Shown one piece after another: positions 1-9,022 of a stretch of 64,000 bases of DNA. The position numbers and the translations under genes are program-made. Below the pieces are notes generated by a model. That model ran no database searches and was not told the DNA's origin. It saw only the letters and a program-made list of their open reading frames with translations. Location of the stretch: the NCBI RefSeq assembly GCF_029211265.1, contig NZ_JARGEL010000028.1, forward strand, positions 7,674 to 71,673. The letters are read 5' to 3'. How positions within the stretch are numbered: position 1 is the first letter of the stretch; the number at the start of each line of letters is the position of its first letter. Source of the DNA: Extensimonas soli (lineage in GTDB: Bacteria > Pseudomonadota > Gammaproteobacteria > Burkholderiales > Burkholderiaceae_C).

Positions 1-86
1 CAAAAATCCATCGGTTTTATCTGTCGCATCAAGCGTCGAACACTACACTAGCCCAGATTCCACCTGCGTTGGCAGCTCACTTTTTC

Positions 87-824
87 ATGTTTGAATCGCA
101 TTCTTTTCCAGCGCCTGCGGGCGCCCGCCGCAAGGCTGTGGTCGCGCTGCTGGTGTTGCTGCTGCACGGCGCGGCGCTGTGGGCCTTGCAATCGGGCCTG
201 CAGCGCCAGGCGCCGCCCGCGCACGAGCCTTTGATCGTGCCGGCCGAGCTGCTGAGCCAAGTCGCCACCCCACCTGCCCCGCCCGTGCCGCAAAGCACCC
301 CGGCGCCCAAGCCCGCCATCACCCCGCCCGCGCGGCCCACGCCAGAAAAGCCGCGCCCCACGCCACGCCCCCAGCCGGCGCCCAAGGCCCAACCCGCACC
401 GGCCACACAAGCCCCATCGGAACTCGCTGCCGCGCAAGCTTCGACCGCGCCTGCGCCCGATGCACCCGTGGCGCCACATGCAGACGCAGCTGCAGCCGCG
501 CCAGCCCCTGCGGCACCGCCCGCCGCGCCGGCGCCGCCGCGCACCGAACTGCCCTCGAGCAACGCCGCCTACCTCAACAACCCCAAGCCGCCCTACCCCG
601 CCGTCAGCAAGCGCATGGGAGAGCAGGGCAAGGTGGTGCTGCGCGTGCTCATCAGCGCCGAAGGGCTGCCGCAAAAGGTCGAAATCAGCCAATCCAGCGG
701 CTACGACCGGCTCGACCGCCAGGCCCAGGAGGCCGTGCAGCACTGGCGCTTCGTGCCCGGCAAGCGCAACGGCGTGCCCGAGGCCATGTGGACGCTGGTG
801 CCCATTCAATTCGCTCTGGAGTGA
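87..824 (+). CDS. tonB: TonB-family energy transducer
   Basis: Periplasm-spanning protein that transmits proton-motive force from ExbB/ExbD to outer-membrane receptors. The 245-residue product has a single N-terminal membrane anchor (about residues 16-34), a long Pro/Ala/Lys-rich linker (about 45-155) and a C-terminal TonB fold containing the typical YP motif and a hydrophobic last strand (residues about 160-245). The ATG at 87 is preferred to a TTG six codons upstream because it starts directly before the membrane anchor; no clear ribosome binding site is visible for either. exbB and exbD follow on the same strand, although a 189-bp gap with a long inverted repeat separates tonB from exbB. 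Family assignment is secure; the transported substrate is unknown. Confidence 0.92.
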   Translation: MFESHSFPAPAGARRKAVVALLVLLLHGAALWALQSGLQRQAPPAHEPLIVPAELLSQVATPPAPPVPQSTPAPKPAITPPARPTPEKPRPTPRPQPAPKAQPAPATQAPSELAAAQASTAPAPDAPVAPHADAAAAAPAPAAPPAAPAPPRTELPSSNAAYLNNPKPPYPAVSKRMGEQGKVVLRVLISAEGLPQKVEISQSSGYDRLDRQAQEAVQHWRFVPGKRNGVPEAMWTLVPIQFALE

Positions 825-832
825 GAGACTAC

Positions 833-991
833 TTCGATAGGCAACATACCCCGCGCCATGGCCCTTTGGGTTGCTGTCAGAGGCGATGTCTGCGGCGTTG
901 CAGCGCTTGTCCAGGCCTCCAGCATGGACGGCGCGCTGCGCCTTGCATCCATCCGCCCCTGACCGCAACGCGGGGTATGTTGCCTATCGAA
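833..991. repeat. Long inverted repeat between tonB and exbB
   Basis: A perfect 23-bp inverted repeat has arms at 833-855 and 969-991, separated by 113 bp. Similarity continues outward for several bases with two mismatches (CTATCGAAGTAGTCTC against CTATCGAAATAGCCTC). It fills almost the whole gap between the two genes. It could be a small mobile element with terminal inverted repeats or a transcript stem that adjusts exbBD expression relative to tonB. No gene is seen inside. Confidence 0.8.
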
Positions 992-1013
992 ATAGCCTCA
1001 AAGGAGAATTTTC

Positions 1014-1736
1014 ATGGAATCCCAATTCGGCATCGCCAACCTCTGGGCACAGGGCGACGGGGTGACGCGCGGCGTCGCCGTGCTGCTGCTGCTCATGTCG
1101 CTGGCCTCGTGGATCGTCATCCTGCTCAAGGCGTGGGATGTGCTGCGGCTGCGCCGGCACGCGCGCGCGGCGCAAGATTTTTGGCGCAGCGAAGACTTCA
1201 GCGCAGGCCTCGCACGCCTCGGTGACGATCCGGGCAATCCCTTTCGCCAACTCGCCCAGGCCGCGCAGGAAGCCAGCGCACACCACGCGCAAGCCAGCCT
1301 GCAAGACCAGCTCGACCGCAGCGAGTGGATCACGCGCAGCCTGCGCAACCACCTCGACGACTGCGGCGCGCGCCTGCAATCGGGCCTGGCCATTCTGGCC
1401 TCGGTGGGCTCGACCGCGCCTTTCGTGGGTCTGTTCGGCACGGTGTGGGGCATCTACCACGCGCTGCTGGCCATAGGCAGCACGGGCCAGTCGACCATAG
1501 ACAAGGTCGCAGGCCCCGTGGGCGAGGCGCTGATCATGACGGCGTTGGGCCTGGCGGTGGCGATTCCGGCCGTGCTCGGCTACAACGCCCTCGTGCGCGG
1601 CAACAAGGCCGTGCTGCACCAGCTGCGCCGCTTCACGCACGACCTGCACAGCTACTTCGTCGCCGGCAGCCGCACCGCCACTGCCTCCGGGGCCGAGGCC
1701 GCCGGCAAAGTGCTGCCCCTCAAGAAAGGCGCATGA
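1014..1736 (+). CDS. exbB: ExbB/TolQ-family proton channel protein
   Basis: Inner-membrane subunit of the TonB energising complex. The 240-residue product has the MotA/TolQ/ExbB arrangement: a first membrane helix near 18-40, a cytoplasmic loop of about 80 residues, and two helices near 124-150 and 168-190 that carry the conserved small-residue and proline pattern of the family. A strong ribosome binding site (AAAGGAGAA) lies just upstream of the ATG. The stop overlaps the exbD start by ATGA, so the two are translationally coupled. Placement after tonB favours ExbB over TolQ, since no tolR, tolA or tolB follow. Confidence 0.93.
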   Translation: MESQFGIANLWAQGDGVTRGVAVLLLLMSLASWIVILLKAWDVLRLRRHARAAQDFWRSEDFSAGLARLGDDPGNPFRQLAQAAQEASAHHAQASLQDQLDRSEWITRSLRNHLDDCGARLQSGLAILASVGSTAPFVGLFGTVWGIYHALLAIGSTGQSTIDKVAGPVGEALIMTALGLAVAIPAVLGYNALVRGNKAVLHQLRRFTHDLHSYFVAGSRTATASGAEAAGKVLPLKKGA

Positions 1737-2167
1737 GCATGGCGTTCGGAATCCAGGACGATGCCTTCGGCGACGGCGACGACGAGGTCATGAACGAGAT
1801 CAACATGACGCCGCTGGTCGACGTCATGCTGGTGCTGCTCATCATCTTCATCATCACCGTGCCCGTGATGAAGCACTCGGTCAACGTCGAGCTGCCGCGC
1901 GCAGCCAACCAGCCAGAAGTCGTGCAGCCGACTACCGTGCGCCTGAGCGTCGCCGCCGACGGCCGCTATTTTCTGAACGGCACGCCGGTGTCGGACGAGG
2001 CGCTGCCTGCGCTGCTGCAGGCCGAGGCCGCCCGGCAGCCGCAGCCCGACCTGCACCTCAGCGGCGACCGCGCCGTGCGCTACGAGCGCGTGGCCCAGGC
2101 CATGGCGCTGGCGCAGCGCGCAGGGCTGCGCAAGATCGGCTTCGTGATCGAGCCGCAAAACCCTTGA
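1733..2167 (+). CDS. exbD: ExbD/TolR-family biopolymer transport protein
   Basis: Partner of ExbB in the proton-driven TonB motor. The 144-residue protein has a short cytoplasmic N-terminus, one membrane helix (about 27-45) and a periplasmic domain. The helix starts with MTPLVDVMLVLLIIF, which holds the conserved membrane aspartate (Asp30 here) needed for proton use in the family. The ATG overlaps the exbB stop codon. Length is normal for ExbD. Confidence 0.93.
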   Translation: MSMAFGIQDDAFGDGDDEVMNEINMTPLVDVMLVLLIIFIITVPVMKHSVNVELPRAANQPEVVQPTTVRLSVAADGRYFLNGTPVSDEALPALLQAEAARQPQPDLHLSGDRAVRYERVAQAMALAQRAGLRKIGFVIEPQNP

Positions 2168-2195
2168 CAGAAATAGGCAAAGGAGCGTAGGGCCA

Positions 2196-2223
2196 TTGAC
2201 ATCGCACGACATGGCTTTATCTA
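2196..2223 (+). promoter_or_regulatory. Candidate sigma-70 promoter for the YccA-like gene
   Basis: A perfect TTGACA at 2196-2201 is followed after 16 bp by TATCTA at 2218-2223, about 40 bp before the ATG at 2264. A second AT-rich hexamer, TACAAT, sits 20 bp from the -35 and could be used instead. This would make the gene a unit separate from tonB-exbBD. Confidence 0.4.
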
Positions 2224-2263
2224 CAATGCCCGCGTCTCTACACAGACCCAGAAGGAGCCATCG

Positions 2264-2962
2264 ATGAACCAACCCCTCTCCACCCTGAACCCCGCACAGG
2301 TTTTTGACCTGTCCGCGCAGGAGCAGCGCCGCAAAGTGCTGCGCAACACCTACTGGCTGCTCGCGCTGAGCCTGCTGCCCACGGTGCTCGGCGCCTGGCT
2401 GGGCGTGGCCACGGGCATCACGCAAATGCTGCACGGCGGGCTGGGGCTGATCGTCTTCATGGCCGGCGCGTTCGGCTTCATGTTCGCGATCGAAAAAACC
2501 AAGCACTCGGCCGCCGGCATCGCCGTGCTGCTCGCCTTCACCTTCTTCATGGGCCTGATGCTTTCGGGCCTGATCGGCATGGTGCTGGGCTTCAGGAATG
2601 GCGTTTCGCTCATCACCACCGCATTCGCAGGCACGGCCGGCGTGTTCGTCGTCATGGCGACGCTCGCGAGCGTGATCAAGCGCGACCTCTCGGGCCTTGG
2701 GCAATGGCTGTTCGTGGGCGTGCTCGTGCTGCTCGTGGGCAGCGTGGTCAACCTGTTCGTGGGCTCCACGGCGGGCATGCTGGCGATCTCGGTCGCGGCG
2801 ATAGGTCTCTTCAGCGTCTATATGCTGTACGACCTCAAGCAGATCATCGACGGCGGTGAAACCAACTACATCAGCGCCACGCTGGCCCTGTACCTGGACT
2901 TGTTCAACGTGTTCCAGAGCCTGCTTGCGCTGCTGGGCATCTTCGGCGGCGAACGCGACTGA
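2264..2962 (+). CDS. Bax inhibitor-1/YccA family membrane protein
   Basis: Integral inner-membrane protein of 232 residues with about seven hydrophobic segments starting near residue 29. The C-terminal part has the family's YDLKQIIDGG segment (around 190-200), followed by the Leu-rich last helices. E. coli relatives YccA and YbhL are linked to FtsH control and stress survival, and some bacterial members act as pH-gated calcium leaks; the role here is inferred only from the family. The ATG has an upstream AGAAGGAGCC ribosome site. It sits alone, with its own promoter candidate and a strong terminator. Confidence 0.88.
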   Translation: MNQPLSTLNPAQVFDLSAQEQRRKVLRNTYWLLALSLLPTVLGAWLGVATGITQMLHGGLGLIVFMAGAFGFMFAIEKTKHSAAGIAVLLAFTFFMGLMLSGLIGMVLGFRNGVSLITTAFAGTAGVFVVMATLASVIKRDLSGLGQWLFVGVLVLLVGSVVNLFVGSTAGMLAISVAAIGLFSVYMLYDLKQIIDGGETNYISATLALYLDLFNVFQSLLALLGIFGGERD

Positions 2963-2985
2963 GCGGCTGCTTTTTCCATCCCAGC

Positions 2986-3010
2986 AAAAGGCTCCGCAAG
3001 GGGCCTTTTT
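2986..3010 (+). terminator. Intrinsic terminator after the YccA-like gene
   Basis: Hairpin with stem AAAAGGCTCC / GGGGCCTTTT (one G-T pair) around a GCAA loop, ending in a run of T residues. It lies 24 bp past the stop codon and is a classic rho-independent terminator. Confidence 0.88.
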
Positions 3011-3056
3011 GTATTACAGGTTCAAGTCCCGCAGCCCTTTGTCGATAATCCAGGCA

Positions 3057-3428
3057 ATGCCTCGCCCCGCCATCCATCTTTTCAAGCCACGCCTCCTGCT
3101 CGTCGCCGCGTTCGGGCTGCTGCTCGCCGGTTGCGACATTCCGGGCCTGGGGCCCGATCCGCGCATTGCCCAGCGCGAGGCCGAGGCGCAGGCCATAGGG
3201 GCGGCCTGCCGGCATGCGCAGCGCAGCCTCGAAGACTGCTACGCGCTCAACGCCAAGGCGCCCAAGGCTGCCGTCTTTGCGGGCTGGAAGGACATGGACC
3301 AGTACATGCGCGACAACAAGATCGAGGGCATCCCGCCGCAGCTCAGCAAGAGCATTCCGCCAGCGAACGGCGAAGCCAGCGGCAACACCGAAGCGCCTCC
3401 CGCGGCGGACGCGGCCAGCAAGTCTTAA
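3057..3428 (+). CDS. Small lipoprotein, unknown function
   Basis: A 123-residue protein with a lipoprotein signal: a positively charged start, a hydrophobic run (VAAFGLLLAGC) and a lipobox cysteine near residue 22. The mature part is short and hydrophilic, with two further cysteines that could form a disulphide. It ends in an Ala/Pro-rich low-complexity tail. I do not recognise a named family. It is probably anchored in the outer or inner membrane. The ATG at 3057 was chosen because it begins the signal sequence; the open frame upstream runs through the preceding terminator. Confidence 0.7.
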   Translation: MPRPAIHLFKPRLLLVAAFGLLLAGCDIPGLGPDPRIAQREAEAQAIGAACRHAQRSLEDCYALNAKAPKAAVFAGWKDMDQYMRDNKIEGIPPQLSKSIPPANGEASGNTEAPPAADAASKS

Positions 3429-3460
3429 CCCACTTAGGCCAGGAACTTCAGCCCGGCGCT

Positions 3461-4972
3461 TCAGACCGGCGGCTCGGGCGCTTGGGTCGAATCGGGCAAC
3501 TCGAACACCGCCACGCTCTCCACATGCGCCGTGTGCGGAAACATGTTGACCACGCCCGCGGCCGCGCAGCGATAGCCCGCGAGGTGCACCAGCAGGCCCG
3601 CGTCGCGCGCGAGCGTCGCGGGGTTGCAGCTCACATAGACGATGCGCCGCGGCGGCGTCCAGCCTGCGGCTGCGGCGGGCAGCGGCGCGGCGCCCTCTGC
3701 ACCCTGGCGGGCCTGCGCGATGTCGGCCAGCGCCTTGGCAAGCGCAAAAGCCCCTTCGCGCGGCGGATCGACCAGCCACTTGTCGGCCCCGCCGTCGGCT
3801 ACGAGCTGCTCGGGCGTCATCTCGAACAGGTTGCGCGCTACGAAATTCGTATCTGCTAGCGCTTGTCCCATCTGCCTCAACGCCTGATTTTTCTCATAAT
3901 TTTCACGCGCCCGCGCAACCAGTGTTGTGCTGCCCTCCACACCCAGCACCGCACGCGCCTGCGTGGCCAGTGGCAGCGTGAAGTTGCCCAGGCCGCAAAA
4001 CCAGTCGATCACACGCTCGTGCGGCCGCACGTCGAGCAGGCGCAGCGCGCGCGCGACCAGCACGCGGTTGATGTGCGGATTCACCTGCGTGAAGTCGGTC
4101 GGTCTAAAGGGCATGGTGATGCCGAACTCGGGCAGGCGGTACGCCAGTTCCTCGCCGCCTTCGTCGAGCAAATGCACCGTGTCCGGCCCCTTGGGCTGCA
4201 GCCACCATTGCACGTGGTGCTCTGCGGCAAAGGCGCGCAGCCGCGCGAGGTCGGCCGGCGAGAGCGGCTGCAGGTGGCGCAGCACCAGCGCCGTCACGGT
4301 GTCGCCGCAGGCGAGCTCGATCTGCGGGCAGCTGTCGCGCGCATCGAGCGCGGCCACGAGCGCGCGCAGCGGCAGCAGCAGGGCGCTCACGTGCGCGGGC
4401 AGCACGGGGCAGACCTGCATGTCGGCCACGTAGCGGCTCTTGCGCTCGTGAAAGCCGATCAGCACGCCGCCCTTTTTCGCCACATAGCGCACGGACAGGC
4501 GTGCGCGGTAGCGGTAGCCCCAGGCCGGCCCTTCGATGGGGCGCAGCACCACGTCGGGCCGCACCTTGCCCAGATGCCAAAGGTTGTCTTCGAGCACGCG
4601 CTGCTTGATCGCGACCTGCGCGCCGGGGTGCAAATGCTGCATCTTGCAGCCGCCGCAGGCACCCGCGTGCAGGCCGAAATGCGGACAGCCGGGCTGCACG
4701 CGCTGCGACGAGGGGCGGTGGATGGCCGTGAGGCTGGCCTGCTCCCACTGGTTCTTTTTGCGGTAGGTCTGCGCGCTCACGAGCTCGAAGGGCAGCGCAC
4801 CTTCGATGAACACCACCTTGCCGTCGGGCCGGTGCGCGACGCCCTGCGCCTCGAGGTCGAGCGACTCGACAGCCAGCCAGCCTTCTGGCAACGGATCGGG
4901 CAAGAGATGAGGGGCGCCCGCAATGGCGTTGGCGGGCATGGATGGGAGGGCGTTTGCAGACGTTTCACTCAT
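3461..4972 (-). CDS. rlmD: 23S rRNA (uracil-1939-C5)-methyltransferase RlmD
   Basis: Methylates uracil 1939 of 23S rRNA with S-adenosylmethionine. The 503-residue protein has an N-terminal TRAM-like domain (about 30-90). Four cysteines follow at 96, 106, 109 and 188, in the pattern that binds a 4Fe-4S cluster in RlmD/RumA. The SAM-binding core contains [14 protein letters not shown] near 323. The [11 protein letters not shown] motif holds the catalytic nucleophile, Cys449. An insert of about 15 residues (361-375, [14 protein letters not shown]) is encoded by a degenerate copy of a palindromic repeat also found between genes. The gene stands alone, head to head with grpE. Confidence 0.93.
   Translation of the reverse strand: MSETSANALPSMPANAIAGAPHLLPDPLPEGWLAVESLDLEAQGVAHRPDGKVVFIEGALPFELVSAQTYRKKNQWEQASLTAIHRPSSQRVQPGCPHFGLHAGACGGCKMQHLHPGAQVAIKQRVLEDNLWHLGKVRPDVVLRPIEGPAWGYRYRARLSVRYVAKKGGVLIGFHERKSRYVADMQVCPVLPAHVSALLLPLRALVAALDARDSCPQIELACGDTVTALVLRHLQPLSPADLARLRAFAAEHHVQWWLQPKGPDTVHLLDEGGEELAYRLPEFGITMPFRPTDFTQVNPHINRVLVARALRLLDVRPHERVIDWFCGLGNFTLPLATQARAVLGVEGSTTLVARARENYEKNQALRQMGQALADTNFVARNLFEMTPEQLVADGGADKWLVDPPREGAFALAKALADIAQARQGAEGAAPLPAAAAGWTPPRRIVYVSCNPATLARDAGLLVHLAGYRCAAAGVVNMFPHTAHVESVAVFELPDSTQAPEPPV
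3848..3893. repeat. Palindromic repeat copy inside rlmD (degenerate)
   Basis: On the minus strand this stretch reads as a worn copy of the 45-bp repeat family (AAAATNGCC...AAGCGCTAGCAGCTAT). The best conserved half is ACAAGCGCTAGCAGATAC. It is in frame within rlmD and encodes about residues 361-375, in the methyltransferase domain. Confidence 0.45.
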
Positions 4973-5029
4973 GCTGCGATTGTCTCAGACCGCTTTTCGG
5001 AACCTTTTTGCGCCAGCCTTGAAGCCAGC

Positions 5030-5057
5030 CTTGAAATCGGCAGCCTGCGCCCCATCT
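5030..5057 (+). promoter_or_regulatory. Sigma-32 (heat-shock) promoter of grpE
   Basis: CTTGAAA at 5030-5036, a 14-bp spacer, then CCCATCT at 5051-5057. This matches the E. coli RpoH consensus CTTGAAA-N11-16-CCCATNT at every defined position. It lies 33 bp ahead of the grpE start, leaving a short leader. It should give heat induction of grpE and perhaps of dnaK and dnaJ downstream. Confidence 0.85.
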
Positions 5058-5090
5058 CTGTGCACGTTGTTCCATCCATAAAAAATCGAC

Positions 5091-5642
5091 ATGTCCGACA
5101 ACGCACCCAACAATCCCCCATCCGACACCTCCGCGGCCACGCCGACGGAAGAAACCATGGCTGCGCACACCTCCGACGAGATCGCGCGCCTGCAGGCCGA
5201 ACTGGCCGAGCTCAAGGCCAAGAGCGCCGAGCTCGCCGACCAGTTCCTGCGCGCCAAGGCCGAGGCCGAAAACGCCCGCCGCCGCGCCGAAGAAGAAATC
5301 GCCAAGGCGCGCAAGTTCGGCATCGAGAGCTTTGCCGAAAGCCTGCTGCCCGTGGCCGACAGCCTCGAAGCGGCACTGGGCGTCAAGGAGGCTACGCCGC
5401 AGCAATTGCGTGAAGGCGCCGACGCCACGCTGCGCCAGCTCGCTGCGGCCCTGGAGCGCAACAAGGTGCTCGCCATCCAGCCCGCGGCGGGTGAAAAGTT
5501 CGACCCGCACCGCCACCAGGCCATCAGCATGGTGCCCGCCGCGCAGGAGCCCAACACCGTCGTTAGCGTGCTGCAAAAGGGCTACCTGATCGCCGACCGT
5601 GTGCTGCGCCCCGCGCTCGTGACCGTGGCGGCGCCCAAATAA
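5091..5642 (+). CDS. grpE: Nucleotide exchange factor GrpE
   Basis: Exchanges ADP for ATP on DnaK in the Hsp70 cycle. The 183-residue protein has an acidic start, a long helical coiled-coil (about residues 25-80, rich in Glu/Ala/Lys heptads) and a C-terminal beta domain that starts around HRHQAISM. The typical C-terminal segment ending in [15 protein letters not shown]-like residues is present. It is first in the grpE-dnaK-dnaJ cluster, directly behind a near-perfect sigma-32 promoter. Confidence 0.96.
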   Translation: MSDNAPNNPPSDTSAATPTEETMAAHTSDEIARLQAELAELKAKSAELADQFLRAKAEAENARRRAEEEIAKARKFGIESFAESLLPVADSLEAALGVKEATPQQLREGADATLRQLAAALERNKVLAIQPAAGEKFDPHRHQAISMVPAAQEPNTVVSVLQKGYLIADRVLRPALVTVAAPK

Positions 5643-5768
5643 AAAAACGGCAATAAAAAACGGCAATCAACCTGCAATAAATCCGCCCCTCTGACTTGAA
5701 GCTCAGGCGCTGATCCACAAGTTACGAGCCAAGCAAACCATATTTCAGTTTCAACGGGAGAATTCAAC

Positions 5769-7712
5769 ATGGGAAGAATCATCGGTATTGACCTCGGCAC
5801 GACCAACAGCTGCGTGGCCGTCATGGAGGGCAACACCCCGCGCGTGATCGAAAACAGCGAAGGCGCGCGCACCACGCCGTCCATCGTGGCTTATCAGGAA
5901 GACGGCGAAATCCTGGTCGGCGCCGCTGCCAAGCGCCAGGCGGTCACCAACCCCAAGAACACGCTGTATGCCGTCAAACGCCTGATCGGCCGCAAGTTCG
6001 ACGAAAAAGAGGTGCAAAAGGACATTCACCTGATGCCCTACCAGATCGTCAAGGCCGACAACGGCGACGCCTGGGTCGAGGTGCGCGGCCAGAAGCTCGC
6101 CCCGCCGCAGGTCAGCGCCGAAGTGCTGCGCAAGATGAAGAAAACCGCCGAGGACTACCTGGGCGAGCCCGTGACCGAGGCCGTGATCACCGTGCCGGCC
6201 TACTTCAACGACGCCCAGCGCCAGGCCACCAAAGACGCCGGCCGCATCGCCGGCCTGGAAGTCAAGCGCATCATCAACGAACCCACCGCAGCGGCGCTGG
6301 CCTTCGGCCTCGACAAAACCAGCAAGGGCGACCGCAAGGTGGCCGTGTATGACCTGGGCGGCGGCACCTTCGACATCTCCATCATCGAAATTGCCGACGT
6401 CGAAGGCGAAAAGCAGTTCGAGGTGCTCTCGACCAACGGCGACACCTTCCTCGGTGGCGAAGACTTCGACCAGCGCATCATCGACTACATCATCACCGAG
6501 TTCAAGAAAGAACAAGGCGTTGACTTGAGCAAGGACGTGCTGGCGCTGCAACGCCTCAAGGAAGCCGCCGAAAAGGCCAAGATCGAGCTCTCGAACTCCA
6601 CCCAGACCGACATCAACCTGCCCTACATCACGGCCGATGCCTCTGGCCCCAAGCACCTCAACATCAAGCTCACGCGCGCCAAGCTCGAAAGCCTGGTGGA
6701 AGAGCTGATCCAGCGCACGATCGAGCCCTGCCGCATCGCGATCAAGGACGCCGGCGTGTCCGTGTCCGACATCGACGACGTGATCCTCGTGGGCGGCATG
6801 ACGCGCATGCCCAAGGTGCAGGAAAAGGTCAAGGAATTCTTCGGCAAGGAGCCGCGCAAGGACGTGAACCCTGACGAAGCCGTGGCCGTGGGCGCAGCCA
6901 TCCAGGGCCAGGTGCTCTCGGGTGAGCGCAAGGACGTGCTGCTGCTCGACGTGACGCCGCTGTCGCTGGGCATAGAGACCCTGGGCGGTGTCATGACCAA
7001 GATGATCGCCAAGAACACGACCATCCCGACCAAGTTCGCGCAAACCTTCTCCACGGCCGAGGACAACCAGCCCGCCGTGACCATCAAGGTCTATCAGGGT
7101 GAGCGCGAGCTCGCGAGCGGCAACAAGCTGCTGGGCGAGTTCAACCTCGAAGGCATCGCCCCGTCACCGCGCGGCCTGCCGCAGATCGAGGTGACCTTCG
7201 ACATCGACGCCAACGGCATCCTGCACGTGAGCGCCAAGGACAAGGGCACGGGCAAGGAAAACAAGATCACCATCAAGGCCAACTCGGGTCTGTCGGAAGA
7301 CGAGATCCAGAAGATGGTCAAGGACGCCGAGCTCAACGCCGCCGAGGACAAGCGCAAGGTTGAACTGGTACAGGCCCGCAACGAAGCCGATGCCGCCATC
7401 CACAGCGTCAACAAGAGCCTGGCCGAGCATGGCGACAAGCTCGACAGCGCCGAGAAGGACAAGATCACAGCGGCGATCAAGGAGCTCGAAGACGCCATCA
7501 AGGGTGACGACAAGGACACCATCACAGCCAAGACCGCCGCCCTGATGAGCGCAAGCCAGAAGCTCGGCGAAAAGATGTACGCCGATGCCCAGGCGGCACA
7601 AGCTGCGCAGGCAGCAGGTACGCAAGCAGGCGGCGGCGCGGCAGGCGCATCGTCGGCCCATGCAGACGATGACGTGGTTGATGCCGAAGTGAAGGAAGTC
7701 AAGAAAGACTGA
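5769..7712 (+). CDS. dnaK: Chaperone protein DnaK (Hsp70)
   Basis: ATP-driven chaperone that binds exposed hydrophobic peptides. The 647-residue protein is full length. It starts with [18 protein letters not shown] (phosphate-binding loop) and has the [14 protein letters not shown] and VGGMTRMP signatures in the nucleotide-binding domain (to about 385). [16 protein letters not shown] linker and substrate domain follow, then a helical lid and a charged C-terminal tail near DDDVVDAEV. An AACGGGAG ribosome site precedes the ATG. The 126-bp gap after grpE is A-rich with no clear separate heat-shock promoter. Confidence 0.98.
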   Translation: MGRIIGIDLGTTNSCVAVMEGNTPRVIENSEGARTTPSIVAYQEDGEILVGAAAKRQAVTNPKNTLYAVKRLIGRKFDEKEVQKDIHLMPYQIVKADNGDAWVEVRGQKLAPPQVSAEVLRKMKKTAEDYLGEPVTEAVITVPAYFNDAQRQATKDAGRIAGLEVKRIINEPTAAALAFGLDKTSKGDRKVAVYDLGGGTFDISIIEIADVEGEKQFEVLSTNGDTFLGGEDFDQRIIDYIITEFKKEQGVDLSKDVLALQRLKEAAEKAKIELSNSTQTDINLPYITADASGPKHLNIKLTRAKLESLVEELIQRTIEPCRIAIKDAGVSVSDIDDVILVGGMTRMPKVQEKVKEFFGKEPRKDVNPDEAVAVGAAIQGQVLSGERKDVLLLDVTPLSLGIETLGGVMTKMIAKNTTIPTKFAQTFSTAEDNQPAVTIKVYQGERELASGNKLLGEFNLEGIAPSPRGLPQIEVTFDIDANGILHVSAKDKGTGKENKITIKANSGLSEDEIQKMVKDAELNAAEDKRKVELVQARNEADAAIHSVNKSLAEHGDKLDSAEKDKITAAIKELEDAIKGDDKDTITAKTAALMSASQKLGEKMYADAQAAQAAQAAGTQAGGGAAGASSAHADDDVVDAEVKEVKKD

Positions 7713-7754
7713 CCTGCGCAGTAAGCAGCACTCCGCGTTTGAGTGACGATTCAC

Positions 7755-7790
7755 CGCCGCGCCAGGCCCTCGCAAGAGGCGGGCGCGGCG
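7755..7790 (+). terminator. Hairpin between dnaK and dnaJ
   Basis: A perfect 9-bp stem, CGCCGCGCC / GGCGCGGCG, encloses an 18-nt loop and is followed by GTTTCC, which is only a weak T-run. It probably acts as a partial terminator or mRNA-stabilising stem that lowers dnaJ expression relative to dnaK. Confidence 0.5.
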
Positions 7791-7818
7791 TTTCCATGTT
7801 CCACCCCGGCCCTGAAAC

Positions 7819-8949
7819 ATGTCCAAAAGAGACTATTACGAAGTCTTGGGCGTTCCCAAGAATGCTTCCGAAGACGAGATCAAGAAAGCCTACCGCAAGC
7901 TGGCCATGAAGCACCACCCCGACCGCAATCAGGGGGATGCCGGCAAGGCTGCCGAAGAAAAGTTCAAAGAGGCCAAAGAGGCTTACGAGATGCTGTCCGA
8001 CCCGCAAAAGCGCGCGGCCTACGACCAGTACGGCCACGCCGGCGTCGATCCGAACATGCGCGGGCCCGGCGGCGGGGAAGGCTTCGGCGGCTTCGCCGAA
8101 GCCTTTGGCGACATTTTTGGTGACATCTTCGGCCAGAGCCGGCGCCCCGGCGGCGGGCGCCAGGTCTATCGCGGCAGCGACCTGAGCTATGCGCTCGAGA
8201 TCACGCTCGAAGAAGCTGCCCACGGCAAGGACGCGCAAATCCGCATCCCCGCATGGGAAGGCTGCGACACATGCCACGGCAGCGGTGCCAAGCCGGGCAC
8301 CAGCGCCAAGACCTGCAGCACCTGCGGCGGCAGTGGCACGGTGCAGATGCGCCAGGGCTTTTTCAGCGTGCAGCAGACCTGCCCGCACTGCCGCGGCTCG
8401 GGCAAGATCATCCCCGAGCCCTGCCCGAGCTGCCACGGCCAGGGCCGCTTGAAGAAGCAAAAGACGCTCGAAGTCAAGATCCCTGCGGGCATAGACGACG
8501 GCATGCGCATACGCAGCACCGGCAATGGCGAGCCCGGCGTCAACGGCGGCCCACCGGGTGACCTCTACATCGAAATCCGCATCAAAAAGCACGAAATCTT
8601 CGAGCGCGACGGCGACGACCTGCACTGCCAGGTGCCCGTGAGCTTCATCACGGCGGCGCTGGGCGGCGAAATCGAAGTGCCCACACTCGACGGCAAGGCC
8701 GCGATCGACATCCCCGAAGGCACGCAGGCAGGCAAGCAGTTCCGCCTGCGCGGCAAGGGCATCAAGGGCATACGCTCGAGCCATGCCGGCGACCTGTATT
8801 GCCACATCACCGTAGAAACGCCAGTCAAACTGACCGAACATCAGCGCAAACTGCTGCGTGAACTCGATGAATCGCTCAAGAAAGGCGGGCATCGCCATTC
8901 GCCCAGCGCGCAAAGCTGGACCGACCGGCTGAAGAACTGGTTCAGTTGA
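7819..8949 (+). CDS. dnaJ: Chaperone protein DnaJ (Hsp40)
   Basis: Co-chaperone that delivers substrate to DnaK and stimulates its ATPase. The 376-residue protein has an N-terminal J domain with the HPD motif (KHHPDRN, about 32-38). A Gly/Phe-rich stretch follows (about 75-115). The zinc domain has four CxxCxGxG-type repeats ([32 protein letters not shown]; about 150-215), and the substrate-binding domain comes last. All key residues are present. It follows dnaK on the same strand. Confidence 0.97.
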   Translation: MSKRDYYEVLGVPKNASEDEIKKAYRKLAMKHHPDRNQGDAGKAAEEKFKEAKEAYEMLSDPQKRAAYDQYGHAGVDPNMRGPGGGEGFGGFAEAFGDIFGDIFGQSRRPGGGRQVYRGSDLSYALEITLEEAAHGKDAQIRIPAWEGCDTCHGSGAKPGTSAKTCSTCGGSGTVQMRQGFFSVQQTCPHCRGSGKIIPEPCPSCHGQGRLKKQKTLEVKIPAGIDDGMRIRSTGNGEPGVNGGPPGDLYIEIRIKKHEIFERDGDDLHCQVPVSFITAALGGEIEVPTLDGKAAIDIPEGTQAGKQFRLRGKGIKGIRSSHAGDLYCHITVETPVKLTEHQRKLLRELDESLKKGGHRHSPSAQSWTDRLKNWFS

Positions 8950-9022
8950 GCTTTTGCCACGCCGGTGTGGCCGGCGCCTGTTGCCGCGCTCGTTACCATC
9001 GGGGGCGAAAGGACTCCTCCCC

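Noticed and set aside
5695-5722. A possible separate sigma-32 promoter for dnaK (CTTGAAG)
   Set aside because: The -35 is one base off and no CCCAT-like -10 lies at the right distance.
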